7,322 nucleotides of DNA from Sulfurospirillum sp964441765 (GTDB taxonomy: Bacteria; Campylobacterota; Campylobacteria; Campylobacterales; Sulfurospirillaceae). The stretch lies in assembly GCA_964441765.1 (NCBI GenBank), contig CAYTVI010000086.1:1-7322 (forward strand), read 5' to 3'. The notes beneath the pieces are model-generated. The model worked only from the letters and a program-made list of their open reading frames with translations. It had not been told where the DNA came from and searched no databases. Shown one piece after another: positions 5,153-7,322 of the stretch; within the stretch, counting starts at the first letter, position 1, and every line of letters starts with the position of its first letter. Both the position numbers and the translations under genes were made by a program.

Positions 5153-7322
5153 AACGGAGCCCACTTTCGTCGTAAATCAAGGGTGAGCGGATACTCGATA
5201 CTTTTGGGTATTTCTTGATAAACAAAACTTTTTTGCATTTTTTTAGGAACAACGGCTCGTTTGGCGCCATTGACACTTACCATCTGCTCGATGATGGAAA
5301 CAGGCATGCTTTGCGCTTCGCCTTGCGTATGGTTAAAATCCCAAAAACGGCTTATTCTGCGTGACTGGGCTTCGTACGCATTGATAGGAAAGGTATCGTA
5401 ACTGCGCCCTCCTGGATGCGCGACAAAGTAGCTCATCCCCCCGATGGAGTGTTTGTTCCATGTATCAACAATATCAAATACCAAAGGGGTATCGACACCA
5501 ATGGTAGGATGCAGTGCCGACCACGGCTCCCACGCTTTGTACCTTACCCCTGCGACAAATTCACCCTCCACGCCCGTGGGGCTTAAAGGAATGGCAACAC
5601 GATTACATGTAAGTGTATAACGCTCTGGTGTAAAATTGCACACTTTGACTTGCACACGCTCCAAAGAAGAATCCACATAACGAGACGTACCTTGAGAAGT
5701 GCTCTCTTCGCCTAGCACATGCCAAGGCTCAATCGCAGCTCGCAGTTCCACATGGATGTTTTCAATCGTACGCATCCCATAGAGTGGAAAGCGAAACTCA
5801 AAAAACGGATCAAACCAATCCAGCGCAAAGGCATAGCCTTCGTTATTTAAAAAATGTACAATATCGCGCATATCCTCTTTGACATAATGCTCTAATAAAA
5901 ATTTATCGTGCAACTGCGTTCCCCAACGNNNNNNNNNNNNNNNNNNNNNNNNNNNNNNNNNNNNNNNNNNNNNNNNNNNNNNNNNNNNNNNNNNNNNNNN
6001 NNNNNNNNNNNNNNNNNNNNNNNNNNNNCCTTGCGGAATTTGCGCAAAAGCGATTTCAAGTTCGTAGAGATTTTCAAGTCTGCCTTCATCCACACGAGGT
6101 GCTTGTGACGTTGGACCTATAAACGCACCTGAAAAAAGATAGGAAAGCCCTGGATGGTGTTGCCAAAAGGTAATCAAACTTCGAAGCACATCGGGTCGTC
6201 TAAGCAAAGGACTGTCACTAGGTTTCATCGCCCCAATCGTGACGTGATTGCCCCCACCCGTGCCCGTGTGCTTGCCATCAACCATAAACTTTTCCGTGCC
6301 TAAGCGTGATTCTCTGGCATCGGCGTAAAGCGTTAAAAGATTTTCACTGAGTTCCTTCCATGAAGAGGCTGGTTGTATATTCACCTCAATCACACCTGGA
6401 TCTGGGGTCACTTTGATGCGCTCAAGGCGCAGATCATGGGAGGGTTCATACCCTTCTAAAATCACTTTTACATGTAACGATTCTGCCACCGCTTCGATGC
6501 ACGCAATAAGGTCTAAAAACGCCTCAGTATGGTTGAGCGGGGGAAGAAAAATGCAGAGCTTCCCATCACGCACCTCAACACATAACGCCGTTCGCACAAA
6601 GGTATCGTAACGTCTTGTTTCACACGTTTTGGCATCTGCTTTTAACAAGCGCTCTTTGGCAAGTGGGGTGTATTCGCCTAGCTCTGGAGAAGCGGCAAAC
6701 AAATCTGGCTCAAAATTAAGGGCCATTTCAATGTGCGGTTTTTGCACCAAAGAATCCAGTGGCAAACGAAGCCCTAAAGGAGAATTGCCCGCAGCCAAAA
6801 AGAGGTATCCACGACGTAATTCCCACCGTGAGGTTATCCATCTGGTTTGTCCATAGCCAAGTGCTAAGACATATCCCACAGGGGTTTTAAGACCTCGTGA
6901 GAGTACATTTGCTATGCTTTGACGCTCTAAGCTATCTTCCAAAGAAGCTTTCATCGGGTCGATATCAAGTGGGAGCTCGGACTCTTTGATGATGTAATAC
7001 AAAGGGTCTTCGTACGCTTCCATAACATTGTCAGAACTCACCCCAAGCGTTAAAGCCAGTTTGTCTAAAAATTGCTTTGCATCTTCATGGGTGTAGGTAT
7101 AGGTTTCATTGAGCGTTGCAAAGAGTTTTGGGTTGCGCCAGATGAGCTTACCATCTTTTCGCCAAATGATAGACGTCTGCCATCTAGGCAAAGGCTCACC
7201 CGGATACCATTTGCCTTGCGCGTAATGAAGCATACCGCCTTTGCCAAACGAATCTAACAGCTTGCGAGAGAGCACCTCAGCGCGTTCACGCTTGTGCGCG
7301 CCATCAGCTTTGGTGTTCCATT
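5149..7322 (-). CDS. DUF2126 putative amidoligase, 5' partial, interrupted by an assembly gap
   Basis: C-terminal part of a large DUF2126 (COG4196-type) protein, a family predicted to be a glutamine-synthetase-like amidoligase. The frame is open to the window edge, where it begins W-N-T-K-A-D-G; full-length members are about 1,100 residues with an N-terminal transglutaminase-like region, which would lie beyond 7322. The GTG at 7275 is internal. Visible signatures, counted from the edge: G-K-W-Y-P-G-E-P-L-P-R-W (36-47), H-T-G-T-G-G-G-N-H (about 351-359, resembling the G-x-G-x-H loop of glutamine-synthetase-like enzymes), F-I-G-P-T-S-Q-A-P-R-V-D-E (about 400-412), R-W-G-T-Q-L-H-D (just after the gap), and H-P-G-G-R-S-Y-D with a nearby R-R-I-S-R-F-W-D-F near the C terminus. 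The run of 100 N at 5929-6028 removes conserved sequence. The stop overlaps the ATP-grasp start by 4 bp. Family call is strong; the reaction is a prediction. Confidence 0.9.
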   Translation of the reverse strand, partial: WNTKADGAHKRERAEVLSRKLLDSFGKGGMLHYAQGKWYPGEPLPRWQTSIIWRKDGKLIWRNPKLFATLNETYTYTHEDAKQFLDKLALTLGVSSDNVMEAYEDPLYYIIKESELPLDIDPMKASLEDSLERQSIANVLSRGLKTPVGYVLALGYGQTRWITSRWELRRGYLFLAAGNSPLGLRLPLDSLVQKPHIEMALNFEPDLFAASPELGEYTPLAKERLLKADAKTCETRRYDTFVRTALCVEVRDGKLCIFLPPLNHTEAFLDLIACIEAVAESLHVKVILEGYEPSHDLRLERIKVTPDPGVIEVNIQPASSWKELSENLLTLYADARESRLGTEKFMVDGKHTGTGGGNHVTIGAMKPSDSPLLRRPDVLRSLITFWQHHPGLSYLFSGAFIGPTSQAPRVDEGRLENLYELEIAFAQIPQXXXXXXXXXXXXXXXXXXXXXXXXXXXXXXXXXXRWGTQLHDKFLLEHYVKEDMRDIVHFLNNEGYAFALDWFDPFFEFRFPLYGMRTIENIHVELRAAIEPWHVLGEESTSQGTSRYVDSSLERVQVKVCNFTPERYTLTCNRVAIPLSPTGVEGEFVAGVRYKAWEPWSALHPTIGVDTPLVFDIVDTWNKHSIGGMSYFVAHPGGRSYDTFPINAYEAQSRRISRFWDFNHTQGEAQSMPVSIIEQMVSVNGAKRAVVPKKMQKSFVYQEIPKSIEYPLTLDLRRKWAPL
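5929..6028. other. Assembly gap (100 N)
   Basis: Exactly 100 undetermined bases inside the DUF2126 gene, the standard placeholder for a gap of unknown size. Flanks read A-Q-I-P-Q then GG (a Gly codon start) on one side and R-W-G-T on the other, in the same frame, so the real missing length should be 1 modulo 3 if the gene is intact. Family members, from memory, have about 85 residues between these motifs, so the true gap is probably nearer 250-260 bp. Confidence 0.95.

Noticed and set aside
5162..5164. GTG as the start of the ATP-grasp/alpha-E gene
   Set aside because: The ATG at 5152 gives the usual ATGA overlap with the upstream stop; the GTG adds only four residues and has no better ribosome binding site.
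5892..6108. Short open frames on both strands spanning the N run
   Set aside because: They exist only because undetermined bases cannot contain a stop codon.
7273..7275. GTG as the start of the DUF2126 gene
   Set aside because: Fifteen further in-frame codons to the window edge encode family-typical sequence beginning W-N-T-K; the gene continues outside.

Overview
The window looks like ordinary chromosomal DNA of a Campylobacterota (epsilonproteobacterial) species. Sulfurospirillum is my best guess, from the moderate-to-low GC, the codon use, the tight gene packing and the protein flavour. This is an inference by recall, not a database match. Almost every base is coding: five genes, no intergenic stretch over 3 bp, and no RNA gene, mobile element or CRISPR array.

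Left arm, + strand (1-1775): two tandem genes of the succinylglutamate desuccinylase/aspartoacylase (AstE/AspA, COG3608-type) zinc deacylase fold, coupled by a 4-bp ATGA overlap. The first is cut by the window start inside its zinc motif and looks catalytically competent. The second keeps the fold but has lost every recognisable zinc, substrate and catalytic residue, so it looks like a pseudoenzyme partner.

Right arm, - strand (7322 down to 1772): three genes read leftward with 4-bp overlap or 3-bp spacing. They are a DUF2126 putative amidoligase (5' end outside the window, interrupted by a 100-N assembly gap), a circularly permuted ATP-grasp/alpha-E fusion, and a stand-alone transglutaminase-like cysteine peptidase. 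The two arms converge, and their stop codons overlap by 4 bp (1772-1775).

How the parts may fit: DUF2126 (glutamine-synthetase-like) and circularly permuted ATP-grasp are predicted carboxylate-amine ligases. Transglutaminase-like proteins of this type are predicted to cut or transfer amide bonds, and the AstE-type enzyme hydrolyses N-acyl amides. Comparative genomics has linked the ATP-grasp, alpha-E, transglutaminase and DUF2126 families as a predicted peptide-tag or small-peptide synthesis and turnover system, often beside the proteasome-like Anbu protease. No Anbu gene is visible here. The substrate is unknown. The less usual part of this locus is the convergent deacylase/pseudo-deacylase pair.
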